DNA of 64,000 nt from Piper betle (Eukaryota; Streptophyta; Magnoliopsida; Piperales; Piperaceae). Under the pieces are notes generated by a model. It searched no databases, was not told the origin of the DNA, and saw only the letters and a program-made list of their open reading frames with translations. This document shows positions 1-11,558 of the stretch, piece after piece; position 1 is the first letter of the stretch, and each line of letters opens with the position of its first letter. The DNA is taken from NCBI GenBank assembly GCA_033002965.1, contig JAURVB010000767.1, positions 1 to 64,000 on the forward strand. Direction: 5' to 3'. Both the position numbers and the translations under genes were made by a program.

Positions 1-240
1 TAATCCGAATAGATAATATTTTATAAAATTATATTTAAAAATAATATATTTTTTATTATTTTTAATTTATTTTTATATTAAAATTTATATTATTTTTATC
101 AATTAGGTCGGATTCATGTTGGATACGGGTTGTGCAGATTTGAATTGGTTAAGGTTTGAATTTTTGGATTCCGATCAGATCAGATTGAATTATGACCATA
201 TCCAATCAATATCTAACCCGAACCCATCCCTAGTTATCCT
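1..240. repeat. Decayed dispersed repeat, possible hAT-type end
   Basis: AT-rich sequence passing into a stretch built from GGATTC/GATCAG/GGATACGGG words and ending CCCATCCCTA. A sequence of similar vocabulary (ATCCGATCCGATC, ATATCTGAATATT) occurs at about 33790-33960. The CATCCCTA end resembles the 3' end of the hAT-type element at 16599-17105. The left part lies outside the window, so terminal repeats and a target duplication cannot be checked. Confidence 0.3.
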
Positions 241-1799
241 GTCTAATTAGATATTTATTTTTTAACAAAACTTAAAAGCATTTTTTCATAAAAATAAAAA
301 CAATAACAAAAATAGTACCTTTCAAAATTAAAAAATTTGTATTTGGGTTTATCATAGTAAGATCCTTAATTTCTATAGTCTATAAGATGCTATTTAACAA
401 ATCTGATTGGCACTTGTCTTAATTTTAACGATACTTGGCCAAAAAAAGTCGAAAATGATACTCGGTTAGGCTTTGGTAGGTTTAACTTTTTAGGGTTGTC
501 CTCGAATTATAGACAATATGCTATATAAATCAATAAATAGTATGTACACAAATAAAAAAACATAAGAGATTGACTCAAAAATTATTTGTGTTCAGGTCTT
601 GTTTTCACATGAGGGGTCAACTTGTGTATTTTGAGGACAATGGTCACGGACTCAATCTCACCAATCTTTGAAAATAGTTCACGACGTATAGGAGGCCCTA
701 CTTTCGCTTTGAAGTGGGCCCATATGTCTAAGATGAGGCCAACAAATTTTATTGGGAGTCTCCAATGAGGGCCAAAATTGGACCCAAGAAGAAGCCTAAA
801 TGACAAAACTAACAGAAATTGAGCCTAACCAATGACAGACAAATTGCCTTGCCCGAGTGTAGTGTGTGGTTCTCCATGATTTTGAGCTCCATCTGCAGCC
901 TAATTTGGTGTATGATCTGGTTAGTAGTATAAAACCAATTATTGGTTGATTGACGGGTAGGATTTGTGTTTAGATAATTGGATTGGTCAAAAAGCAATTC
1001 TAAAAAAGAAAAAGGGTAATGATACATTGTCATCTTTGAACTGGATTGCCTTAACAAAAAACTTTGAGCTAGATTCTTTTATTTTTTATGTTTAATCACT
1101 ACATGAACAAAAAAAAGCCGGGTTTATTTAATCGAAGGGCATTTAAATCCTTGCGGTCCCAAAGTATGTTTTAGTACGATAATAATAAACATCTGATTTT
1201 GTAGAATAAATAGGAGATTTCCTTGTTAGAACAATGTTTTATTAAAAAAAATGGTCTATTAGATGTATAATTTAGATTTTATTAATTATATATGACCGCT
1301 AATTGCATTTTATTGCCCCACATATATCACCACTCTTCTTTCCTTTGGAGCTAAGATATGGCCCCTCTATGTGCGTGTGTGTTTTTTATGAGCCACATAA
1401 AAAAATAATGCCCGCATATGACCTATGATCTCTCAACCATGGAGATGCGATAGCTGCTTGACATTCTATGGTATAAGGTTGAAGTAAGCAAGCTGCCAAA
1501 AGAGACCAAAGTTTTCATTTTTTTATTCTCCACTTCTTCCATTTCTAATATAAGCTGTGTAGTTTTTTTATATGGTATTTGGACTCGCGCCCTGTCTGTC
1601 AATTTTCTCCACACTTGCTGGGAAAGCTCTAGGAAAGCACAACAAAAATTCCAGAGAAAATCTCGGATGCTTCAGTTTGACAAGAAATTTGGTGAGCAAT
1701 ACACAGATTATATCAGAAATAAATTATCATTATAAAGATAAAATCTTATTGAGTGAGAGAATATAATCTATTTAGTCGATGCAGGGTATATATGGCTCA
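241..1799. other. Intergenic, no gene seen
   Basis: AT-rich DNA with only short open frames on both strands. None gives a recognisable protein, and no splice-linked coding pattern was found. Nothing here is supportable beyond unannotated intergenic sequence. Confidence 0.6.
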
Positions 1800-2290
1800 A
1801 AAACCTAACAGTTCTACTATTGGTTGGTTCTACTTAGAAGTGGCAGAGGAGCCAAGGCTCGATTTTTTGTGAGCGGAGCCAGGCTCAAAGAGGCTCGAAT
1901 TGAACCAAGCCGGCTCGGCTCGTGAAGATAAAACCTGGGCTTTGTGTGGCTCGAAGGCTTGGCCAGCTCAAGCCGAGCTTGAGCTCGAGTTCGAGCCAAA
2001 TAGGCTCGAACTTATTCAATGAGCTCTTTAAAGAGCCATTGCCATTGGGGTGCACTCCCAAGTTGAGAGTCTACCTGGGCTCTCATGAGCTGAAAAGAGA
2101 GGCCGACGGCTCTTATTGGGAGAGCTTGAGCTCAAGTTTGCCAAACTGAGGTTTTGGGTTTCGGCTCGGTTTTAAATACGAGCCGAGCTAGACTCTTGCT
2201 TGATTTCAAGCTCGGGCCTAGCTCGACTCACTTAATAGATGAGGCAAGCTGAGTAAACTTGACTCGTCTGCCTTACCTACTTTTACCATT
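1800..2290. repeat. GAGCTC/GAGCC-rich dispersed repeat
   Basis: A block dominated by the words GGCTCGA, GAGCC, AAGCCGAGC and GAGCTCGAG in both orientations. The same vocabulary fills the hAT-type element at 16599-17105 and the blocks near 53890-54650, so this is probably another non-autonomous element of that kind. Imperfect flanking words (GTTCTACT near 1827 and GCTCTACT near 2292) hint at a target duplication, but I could not fix matching terminal repeats. Confidence 0.4.
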
Positions 2291-2948
2291 GGCTCTACTA
2301 AATTTAAAATTATAAATATAATGTTTTATTAGATATTGAAAATATTTTTGTGATCAAATATTTAATTAAGTATTGGTCAAAATGTCTTAGTTTTCAACAA
2401 CACACGGAATTTTGGGAAAATACTGAATTCAAATTTAAATGTTAAGGAAGCTTAAACAATGCGGATTTGAAGAGAGTGCCTCGTAAGCGAGGTTGGAGCA
2501 GCTAGTACAATAGTACACTTAAACCTTGCTGTTTTGCAGGTTCGGGAGACTGAGTTTTCGGCAAATTTCTGCCTATCCCTGGCCATACCAAACCAGGCCA
2601 AGACCACCGTTGCAAAGCCTTTATATCTCTCTTGAAGTCCAACGTCTTGACTAGACGCAGTTGAAGCCGGACATCGCCGGAAAATTGCCGTGAAGTGTTT
2701 TGCCGGAGAAGAAACGAACCAAGAGTCGCTGCACGAGGACGAGTTCAAAGCCGCCGTCTAGACAATTCCGGTGATCCTCAGCTATTACGTCACATTCAAA
2801 AGAATACCCTCACTACCCTCTACAATCCCAGACCAAAATCTATAAGAGTCCTCATTGCTAATCGCCAGACAACGCCGCACAAGTCATAGTGATATCATTA
2901 TCGCTAGGGAACCTTCCGGCGAAACCACAGCCAATCACCATTGTTTCC
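2291..2948. other. Unassigned segment left of the copia insertion
   Basis: The AT-rich left part gives way to a GC-richer stretch (about 2480-2940) with short open frames on both strands. None matches a family I know. The sequence appears to continue at 6592, because the copia element at 2949-6591 is inserted between them. It could be an old repeat or a decayed gene. Confidence 0.4.
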
Positions 2949-3570
2949 TGTTGAGTTTCCCTCACCTGTTCACATACAAAAACTTAATTGTCAATTTTTG
3001 GCTTTTCGTTTATCACACTAATGGTTGGTATTTTATATACCTATATGTAATTTTGTCCTTTTCTATAGAAGTTTAATGAGGTAATTTTTAGAATGTTCTT
3101 CATATTCTTCTATATAAAGAAGAATTCTGTTGATGTTAAGCAAAACATCTTCTTGAGAGTTTTTGGACACATTTGACTCACAAAGGGAGAGTTTGGAGAA
3201 GTTATTCATCATCTCAAGTTGAAGTCGGGGTCGTAATTCAGGGTGTGAGGTAATCCAATTTTATTTTAAGGTGCATGTTAATTTCTCAATTTCTCATATA
3301 TTGTATTCTCAAGAATTATATATTTAGGATCTTATTATTGGTCTAATTTGTATTAGGAGTGTTTTGTCAAATTTTTATTCTATACTTGTTTGTGAGAGAT
3401 TTTCTTAATCGAAGTTGATTGAGTAGGTTGGTTTTCTTTTTTCTAATTTGGAGGAAAGTTTCCATCCATTTGTATCTTAGTGTCTTCTATTCATCTGATA
3501 TTTGTTTTCATTTCATATTGAGGGGAAATATTTTCTAGGTTGTTTCTACCAGAGCGTCTATTTCTCAACA
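2949..3570 (+). repeat. 5' LTR of copia element
   Basis: Starts TGTTGAGTTTCCC and ends TTTCTCAACA, giving the inverted ends TGTTGA/TCAACA. It aligns along its whole length with 5977-6591, with scattered substitutions and small indels. Confidence 0.88.
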
Positions 3571-3572
3571 AG

Positions 3573-3584
3573 CAGTATCAGAGC
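3573..3584 (+). promoter_or_regulatory. Primer binding site, initiator tRNA-Met type
   Basis: CAGTATCAGAGC lies two bases after the 5' LTR. The usual tRNA-Met site is TGGTATCAGAGC, so the first two bases have changed. Confidence 0.75.
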
Positions 3585-3646
3585 TTGGTTAGCTTTGGTT
3601 CTTCTTTTTGTTTGTCTTGGTTTGGGTAGTAACCTTTTGTGTCAAG

Positions 3647-4360
3647 ATGGATGATGAGAAATATGTTAAGATGGTCGCGTTAAGGGTAAGTCTAATTAGC
3701 ATTACTGGAAGGGTTGTATGATTGATTATTTATTCACTTAGGATTTATATGATCCAATTCTTGGTCCTCCTGAGTCGTCGAGTTCCAGTCCACCGTTGAG
3801 TACTACTCTGGTTGTGACTGATGAAGGGAAGGCTCCTTTGATTCCTCCTCCTCTGCCTACTGCTAAGGCTGAGTCGAGTGTCATGGCTGAATGGATTAAG
3901 ATGGATAGAAAATGCATGGCTTTGATCAGACAATGGTTAGAAGAGAACGTATATAACCATGTGACGGGAACAAAGACAACCAAGGAGCTTTGGGATAAGC
4001 ACTTGTATATGTATGAGAGAGACACTCTTGGAAATTGAAATTTGCTAATAAGAAGGTTGATGAATCTTCGGTATAAGGATGGGACAGAAGTCAGTGACTA
4101 CATCAATGCGATGCAAGGTATATTAACTCAATTATCTAGTTTGAATATGCCTACTGATGATGCTTGGCAAGCTTGTCTATTATTGAATACTTTACTGGAG
4201 TCTTGGGAACCTTTAGTTATTTCTTTAAATAATTCTAACAAGCAGCTGACTTTTGATATGGTTTCAAGTTGTCTTTTGAGTGAAAAAGTGAGAAGGAAAA
4301 CACAACAGATAACCTTTTCTAATTCATCTCAATCTTTAGTTTCTGAATTTAATTCTTAGG
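3647..4360 (+). pseudogene. copia gag remnant
   Basis: An ATG at 3647 starts MDDEKYVKM, followed by a stop and then a gag frame (about 3740-4359). The frame contains the helical copia gag pattern (WIKMDRKCMALIRQWL, TTKELWDKHLYMYER, LRYKDGTEVSDYINAM). A stop at about 4036 splits it. Just downstream, at about 4430, a remnant of a CCHC zinc knuckle (CKCFYCDK) is visible but its His and last Cys are lost at the deletion point. The protein would have packaged element RNA in virus-like particles. Here it is broken. Confidence 0.85.
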
Positions 4361-4479
4361 GAAGATAAAAAAGTAGGAATCCAAGTAGAAGAGATAAGAG
4401 TAGAGGAAGGTATAAATCCAGAAACAAGACTTGCAAGTGCTTTTATTGTGATAAAGCCAACATAAGAAATAGAGCTGTT

Positions 4480-5890
4480 ACAAATACAAGACGTATGAGC
4501 TTGTGAATCTTCCTAAGGGGAGAAAGGTCTTGAAGAACAAATGGGTTTATTGGCTTAAGCATGAAGAAGGTAACTCACAACCAAGGTACAAGGCAAGACT
4601 TGTGGTGAAAGGTTTCCGGCAGAAGAAAGGTATTGACTTTGACGAAATTTTCTCACCAATTGTAAAAATATTTTCAATTTGTTGTGTGTTAGGTTTAGCT
4701 GCAAGTATGGATTTGGGGGTTGAACAGTTAGATGTGAAAACTGCATTTCTCCATTGTGATCTTGATGAATTAATATATATGGAACAACCTGAGGGTTTTG
4801 TAAATAAGAAAAAGAAACAAATAGTGTGTAGATTGAAGAAGAGCATGTATGGCTTCAAGCAAGCTCCTAGATAGTGATACAAGAAGTTTGATTTTTTTAT
4901 GGATAGTCAAGGTTACAACAAAATTATTTCAGACTATTGTGTATTTATCAAGAAATTTGGGAAGAATGACCTTATTATTTTGCTTCTCTATGTTGGATAG
5001 GATAAATCAAGAATTGTAGATTTGAAGGAAAGTGTAGGCAAATCCATTGTTATGACGGATTTGGGTCTAGCTAGGCAAATTCTTGGCATGTCCATTTGGC
5101 GGGATAGAAAAGCTAAGAAGATTTGGTTATCCCAATAGAAATACATTGAGAAGATTTTTGAGCGGTTCAACATGAAGGAAGCCAAGCCGATTACTGTTCC
5201 ACTAGGAGCTCAATTCAAATTGAAGAAGGGTGAGTTAAGTGAAGCAGAAGTATATGAAATGAAGAATGTCCCTTATGCATCTGTTGTAGGGAACTTTATG
5301 TATGTTATGGTTTGTACTAGACCAGACATAGCATATGCTTTTGGGGCAGTAAGTAGATATTTGTCTAATCTTAGTAGAGAACATTGACAAGCAGTTAAGT
5401 GGATATTGAGATACTTGAGAGGTACTTCCAAACTAGGTTTATGCTTTGGGGGAGGTAAACCTATATTATCATGTTATATTGATGCAGATATGGTTGGTGA
5501 TCTTGACTCTAGGAGGTCTACTACTGGGGTTGTTGTTACCTTTGCGGGTGTTGCCGTTTCTTGGCAGTCCAAATTGCAAAAGTGTGTTGCTCTATCCACA
5601 ACTGAAGTTGAATTCATTGGAGTTACAGAAGCTTGCAAAGAGTTTCTATGGTTGAAAAGATTTTTTAATGAAATTGGGATAAGTCAAGATAAGTATGACG
5701 TACTTTGTGATAGTCAAAGTGTTTGACATTTGAGTAAGAACTCTAGTTTTCATTCAAAGAGTAAACACATAGATGTTTGATGTCATTGGGTAAGAGATGT
5801 GTTGGAGAGTAAAGTTGTTAGAGTTGAACAAGGTTCACATTGATAAGAACATCTCAAATATGTTAACCAAGATTGTGACAAAGGACAAAT
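4480..5890 (+). pseudogene. copia reverse transcriptase and RNase H remnant
   Basis: The frame from 4503 has the copia RT N-terminal pattern (KGFRQKKGIDFDEIFSPI, QLDVKTAFLHCDLDE, MYGFKQAPR). A stop follows the APR motif. The catalytic YVDD box is damaged: LLYVG followed by a stop near 4995. RT-connection and RNase H follow in several frames (TRPDIAYAFGAVSRYLSN, RYLRGTSKLGLCF, RRSTTGVVVTFAG, STTEVEFIGVTEACKEF). A degenerate KHIDV box near 5765 ends the recognisable region. Integrase and protease are absent upstream. It cannot make an active enzyme. Confidence 0.9.
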
Positions 5891-5963
5891 ATTTATTTTG
5901 TTGAAGTAGAGCTGATATGAAGAATTTTGCGACCACTTATGTCTAGTTAGCTCATGGATTCGT

Positions 5964-5974
5964 GAAGGGGAGGA
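5964..5974 (+). promoter_or_regulatory. Polypurine tract of copia element
   Basis: GAAGGGGAGGA lies two bases before the 3' LTR, the expected place for plus-strand priming. Confidence 0.75.
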
Positions 5975-5976
5975 TT

Positions 5977-6591
5977 TGTTGAGTTTGCCTCACCCATTCG
6001 CATTGAAAAACTCAATTGTCAGTTTTGGCTTTTCTTTTATCACATTAATGGTTGGTGTTTCGTATACCTATGTGTGATTTCATCCTTTTCTATAGAAGTT
6101 TAATGAGGTGACTTTTAGAATTCTCCTATATTCTTCTATATAAATGAGAATTTTGTTGATGTTAAATAGAACATCCTTTTGATAGTTTTTGAGCATATTT
6201 GGCTCATAAAGGGAGAGTTTGGAGAAGTTATTCATCATCTTAAGTTGAAGTCAAGGTCTTAGTTCAGGGTGTGAGGTTGATCCAATTTTCTTTTAAAGTG
6301 TATGTTAATTTCTCATATATTGTATTTCTCAAGAATTGTATATTTTAGATCTTGTTATTGGTCTGATTTGTATTAGGAGAGTTTTGTCAAATTTTTATTC
6401 GATACTTGATTGCAAGAGATTTTCTTAATCGAAGTTGATCGAGTAGGTTAGTTTTCTTTTTCCTAATTTGGAGCAAAGTTTCCATACATTTTTATCTTTG
6501 TGTCTCATATTCATCTTATATTTGTTTTTATTTCATCTTTAAAGGAAAATATTTTCTAGGTTATTTCTGCTAGAGCGTCTATTTCCTAATA
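5977..6591 (+). repeat. 3' LTR of copia element
   Basis: Starts TGTTGAGTTTGCC and aligns with 2949-3570. The last bases read ATTTCCTAATA where the 5' LTR has ATTTCTCAACA, so the 3' terminus has decayed. Confidence 0.88.
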
Positions 6592-9500
6592 TTTTCGACC
6601 AATAGACCACCAAGGTTCAAATCAAATCGCTGTTACCAACATAACTGGGTGGTCTCCAGACCTTGTCATCATTGCAGTCGCCATTGCCAAAGCCAAAAAG
6701 CCGCTGGCATTGCACCCATTGTAAACGGGTCCGTATGCATGATCGCGTCCGCCTCTGCAATTGTGTTCGCTGCTTGACCAAGCCATGCCACGCCCGCTTG
6801 CCCAAGTGTGTGCCTGCCTGCTGATGCACCGCACGCCACTTTCCACCCGGCGCACCCAGATCTGCTGAACTAGCCTCGTACGTGACCTGGTTTAGCCGCA
6901 TAACCTATTCCTGGTTCAGGTATTTTCTTGCTGAAGCAACCCACAGCCACTCCTGTTCAACACCTATCCTATCCAGGATTTGATTTAACAGCCTTCCATA
7001 ATCAGTTTCTTTCAGGCAAAAATTGGTATCCAACCATTTTTTGACCCCTATACGCCTTCATCAATAACCTGAAGGCTTAGAGTTAACTATCGAGATTTCG
7101 GGCTATCCAGACACATTTCGCAAAAGGTTTCACACAATTGTGTTACTTGGGGCAACAAGAACAAGTTGGTAAGAATAAAAATACTTAGTTGAGAATGATA
7201 AAAAATATCTAATGAATTATGAGTTCAATAGATCATGTTTAGTAGAAAAATAGATATTCCTTGCTAATTATTAAACAATTACTTATTAACAAACCTCGTG
7301 TGGGACCAATAGATGGAATACTAGTTCCAAGCAATGCTTTCCTTGGTATTAAAGAACTATTGTAACACATTATTTTTCAGTCCAAGGGCAGATTGAAGTG
7401 CGATGTTATAATTTGGAAAATTATTTGTTGAACTAGTCTCGTACAAACTTTACGGAAACGGATCTCAACCCTCGAAGAGGTTTAAGATGGGCAACCTTAT
7501 AGGGTTTCATCACATATGCAAGTTGATTCATACTAGTATAAAGAGACTATTAAACTTAAGGATTCTATATGATCACCCCTAGCCACAATAGAAGTAAAAT
7601 ATTGATTCTGACATTAACCCCTTCTTACTACTTATAAGTGATTTGTTACATTTCTTTATTTCTTACTAGTGGATGAATGCAAAGAATTTGAACAAGGGTC
7701 GTGGTTACCTGTTCCACATATTTGACATGTACAAGAAAATAAAATAATTAAACACAACATTATGCTAATGCCAGGGCATCAAACCCTAACACTTGGACTT
7801 CACATGGGTCTTCAAGCAGTGCGAACTATATGCTCCTCCTACCCATGTTTATTTATCACACACTCGCATAGCTACAACAAATATGTTTCACGCACTTGGT
7901 AAGCTCTTCATCGTATTCCAGGATTTTGAGGCTTATACCTTCCAAACGATAGTTAGAGTGCCCCAAAGTGTATTTGCACCAAAATAATAATATAATGATA
8001 TATAAAAACACACGTGTACAAAAACAAGCAATTAACTTATCCCAAATCATACAAGTTTATACAACTTTTGGCTTAGTCCCATAACACATTACATCTTAAT
8101 TTCATATTACATCAATTTGGTAATTAACACAAATACAAGACAAAATACGCCTGTCACCATGAGCCGTTTGATTTATCCACCTACGCCAGTCAAAAAGACA
8201 AAATACATACATATATTAGAGAAAAACATCAGCAATCAAGGAATTAATTACTGGTCCTGTAGAGACTAAGTATATAGCATTAATGACAAATAGGGATCTA
8301 AACACCCACGAAAAACTTGTCGAAACTTCTAGAATCATACAAGGTGGCAAGCGAAAGCCGTTGCGGCCACATATTACACCATAATTGCCTACAAAGAGGC
8401 ATCTTACAAACATATAAACATACATATATTGCTTATGCCCTCATATCTTCTATATATCACCCGCTACAGTACCCATATGGCTCGAAACCAATGTGCCACA
8501 ATTTCTAGAAATGCGCTACATTCGTAGTACTCTACATGCATTGCACCACTTAAGGGTAGAAGGGGTACTAGTGCAATTTGCATATCTCCATACCACTCAC
8601 TCTCTTATTCATGAAATTCATAAAAATGCGCATACTTATATAATAGGCTTAGGGAAAAGGCTTATATCATACATTTTTAGAGCTTCAGTTCGAAAACCAA
8701 CAAGGGATCTCATTCTTGTAGTTTTATTAAACATACGATAAAATGCGACTAAATGGCCCGGTATCAGAGGGATCCAATAAAAGTGCTGCAGGCATTGTCC
8801 TATTGTTTAAAACATTATTAAACATGTCACTAAAGAGCCAAACATAAGGGTGAAGCAAGAGAGTCATATGGACCTAGATGAGTAGAGCTCCGTATTCTAG
8901 TCGGTGAGCTCACTCGTAATACCTAGCATGGAGATGGAATCGAATAAGAATTGGGTCACATCAGCATGCAAAACGAGGCAAAGCCTCCACACAAGCTCAA
9001 CACTTAACATCACTTAATTTTTCTTAACTAAGTCCTAAGTAAATTATTAAACCTTATTAGGTAACTTAATTAAGGTTTTGATTTTATGTTCACTTAGTGA
9101 GTTTTAATCAATTCTATAGTTTTTAATCGAATGGGCTTACCATACTATTTTTCGGATGGGCCTAACAATGTCCAAATGGGCTGAAATTTGGATGGGTTGT
9201 CTCTTACACTCTAAGGTTCATAGCTAAATTCCACCATGACTGGCCCATGGGCCAATCAAGGGGAACAATGCCCATTAAGCTCGGCCCTAAGGTATGGAAC
9301 AGTGTTCCTGTGCTACGTACCAATTTTGTAACTATTGGGTCATGAGCCAGAGAACTCAAAATTGGGTTGGGTCAGTGGGCATAGTTAGCCAACACACATA
9401 GCTTGATCCCAATAAGAGATAGGCAAAATTTACTTTTGTTGGGTCAATGGGTGGGCTATTTATGGAGCTATCTAGACCCTAACATTTATAAAATTTACAA

Positions 9501-11558
9501 ATAAAATTGGAAACCTACCCATATGGCCCCAAAATTGGTCACAGTGCTACTGAGACATAGGGTAAGGTGTGGACCAAGTTTTAATGAAGTCCAACACCGT
9601 TAACATATTCTAAGGTAATTTACAGCTGGAGTGAAAAATCACGGTCCAAGTCGCCACCTTTCCTCAGTTTTTTACCCCCATACATGCAAATTTTAGTGCA
9701 TGACAGGTAAAACACCAAGCACAAAAGTTGTAGATCTATATGTTGTGAGTTTAAAAAAATAAGAGTCCTGCAAATAGAACATCAGAATGGCAAGATATTA
9801 TTTTTATACTGAAATGATTCATATCAGTGACCTACATGCATTTTAAAAATCATATCTATTTATTCACATGTCCAAATAAGATGAATGTATACTTAAACTT
9901 CTCCTAACATTCATATATACATGATAAAAATGTTCTAAAAATAAATTCATGGAATCCTACAAGCAATCACATCAAACAACGAGAAACAAGTGGCAACCCA
10001 AACCTGATGCTAACGAGTGAAGACGAAGGGTAGGTTCTTTGAGGTATCCAGCCTCAAAGTCTACCACTCAAGGATGCTAGGAACGTGGAGGGGTTGCTTG
10101 GAGCTCCAAGGAGGAGGAAGGAGGCCAAAGAGAGTAGAAGAAAGAGGTTGGAGGTGAAAAGGGAAGGAGAAATGGTGAAAAGGTGAGGAAAAGGGTAGAT
10201 TTTATAGGAGGGTGGTTGGTTTGATGATGTCGTAGTTATGGGTACCATACTTAAAGAGGAATAGGTTGGCTTGATAATGTCATAAAGGTATGGATGTCAT
10301 ACCTATAGAAGTATAGGTGTCATACCTATAGAAGTATGAGTGTCATACTTATAGGGTTATGAGTGTCATACCTATAGATGTATGAGTTAGGTTAGCAAAA
10401 GAAGTATGAATTGGGTTAACTAAAAGAGATATTGATTGGGTTATCTCCAAACCCAAAAACTTAAGGTTTAACCCTAAAGTGATCGGGTCTACATCGAGAG
10501 TTGCACTGCAGGTCCCAAAAGGGGTTAGGACGATTTGAAAGGTTATTAAACACATAAAAGAAACAAGGGACACAATCCTAACATTTAATTATATACGATT
10601 AAATTGGACCAAATATAAACAAAAAAAAGAGGGTGTACCACATCCAAACAGGTGTATCGAGCGCTGAAAGAGGCTAAGGTCAGACAACTCATACATACCT
10701 AGATACTATACATAAATAGACGACAAAATAACCGATTAAACAACTCGATCCGGGTCACGACCAAACCGAAATTAAAACCATCGGACAAAAAACCTTGGTT
10801 TTACAACTATCATGCGATACTATGGAATACCCACCTTGACAAGATATTATCTAGATGTTAAAATGCCTATGGCAAGGGCTATAACTCCATTAGGTAAAGC
10901 ACCCGTTTACATGTGCACCAATACTTTTTCAGGAAAGTTCATCATACAATAAACCAACTTGAACGGAGACTTGCTTAAAGCCTTTGGAAAACATGCCATA
11001 CTTGAAGTCAACACACGACAAAAACCACTTTGATTGTAAATTATAAATATCATAAAATAATAGACTATGAGTACCGACTCACCGAGAATTGACTCATGGA
11101 TTTGCATTGAACCACACAAAAAGTGTTCTTTGTCTCATTTTTATGCTTTGTTGATCGTTAACTTTCAATGTCAATGGCAAGGGTGCCTTGGGTCAATTCT
11201 ATCTCTACTCACCCTTGCACACAAAGGTCGTAGCCTTCCATGGAGCGAAGGCACACAAAATTGGTGCACAAAATGTAGTCTATAAAATTGGAAAAAATAA
11301 TAAAATCAAAGATTTGATAGAAATCTACGTTAAGATTTGGCAGATTTGAAAATAAAGTAAAAAATTCTATAAAACTAAACTTTTCAGTTTTCTTCAATCC
11401 TATAATTACATCCATGATAATAATATATATTTATAAGAAACCCATTGGGCCAACGTCTTATAGCTTATTTAAATGCCCTAACAAGCTTATTTATCCATAC
11501 CACAATGGGCTTATTTTCCAATACCCTAACGGCTTATTATCCTTAATCCATTGCAAAA
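6592..11558. other. Long non-coding stretch, no gene recognised
   Basis: About 5 kb without a convincing coding pattern. The first 600 bases are GC-richer and appear to continue the unit interrupted by the copia element. From about 8900 to 10700 the sequence has the look of old LTR material, with a purine-rich block at 10030-10210 and a tandem repeat at 10291-10385, but I could not fix element ends. Short open frames on both strands have no recognisable motifs. Confidence 0.5.
10291..10385. repeat. Short tandem repeat, about 23-bp unit, 4 copies
   Basis: The unit GTGTCATACCTATAGAAGTA recurs about four times with small changes. Related TATGG/GTCATA words extend to about 10230. Confidence 0.8.

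Larger units (their letters stand above)
2949..6591 (+). mobile_element. Ty1/copia retrotransposon, internally deleted
   Basis: Two diverged direct LTRs (about 620 bp each) flank a primer site, a gag remnant, an RT/RNase H remnant and a polypurine tract. The 5' LTR begins TGTTGA and ends TCAACA. The 3' LTR begins TGTTGA but its end has mutated to CTAATA. Flanking 5-mers are TTTCC on the left and TTTTC on the right, a near-match target duplication. Protease and integrase are missing: gag runs almost directly into RT near 4440-4500. Many stops and the diverged LTRs mark an old, non-autonomous copy. Confidence 0.9.

Noticed and set aside
2452..2748. Minus-strand open frame of 98 codons
   Set aside because: No motif, and the region is interrupted repeat-like sequence beside the copia insertion.
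9585..10583. Possible LTR or element with TG/CA ends and flanking TTTAA on both sides
   Set aside because: The ends are not inverted repeats, the flanking word is common in AT-rich DNA, and no internal structure supports it.
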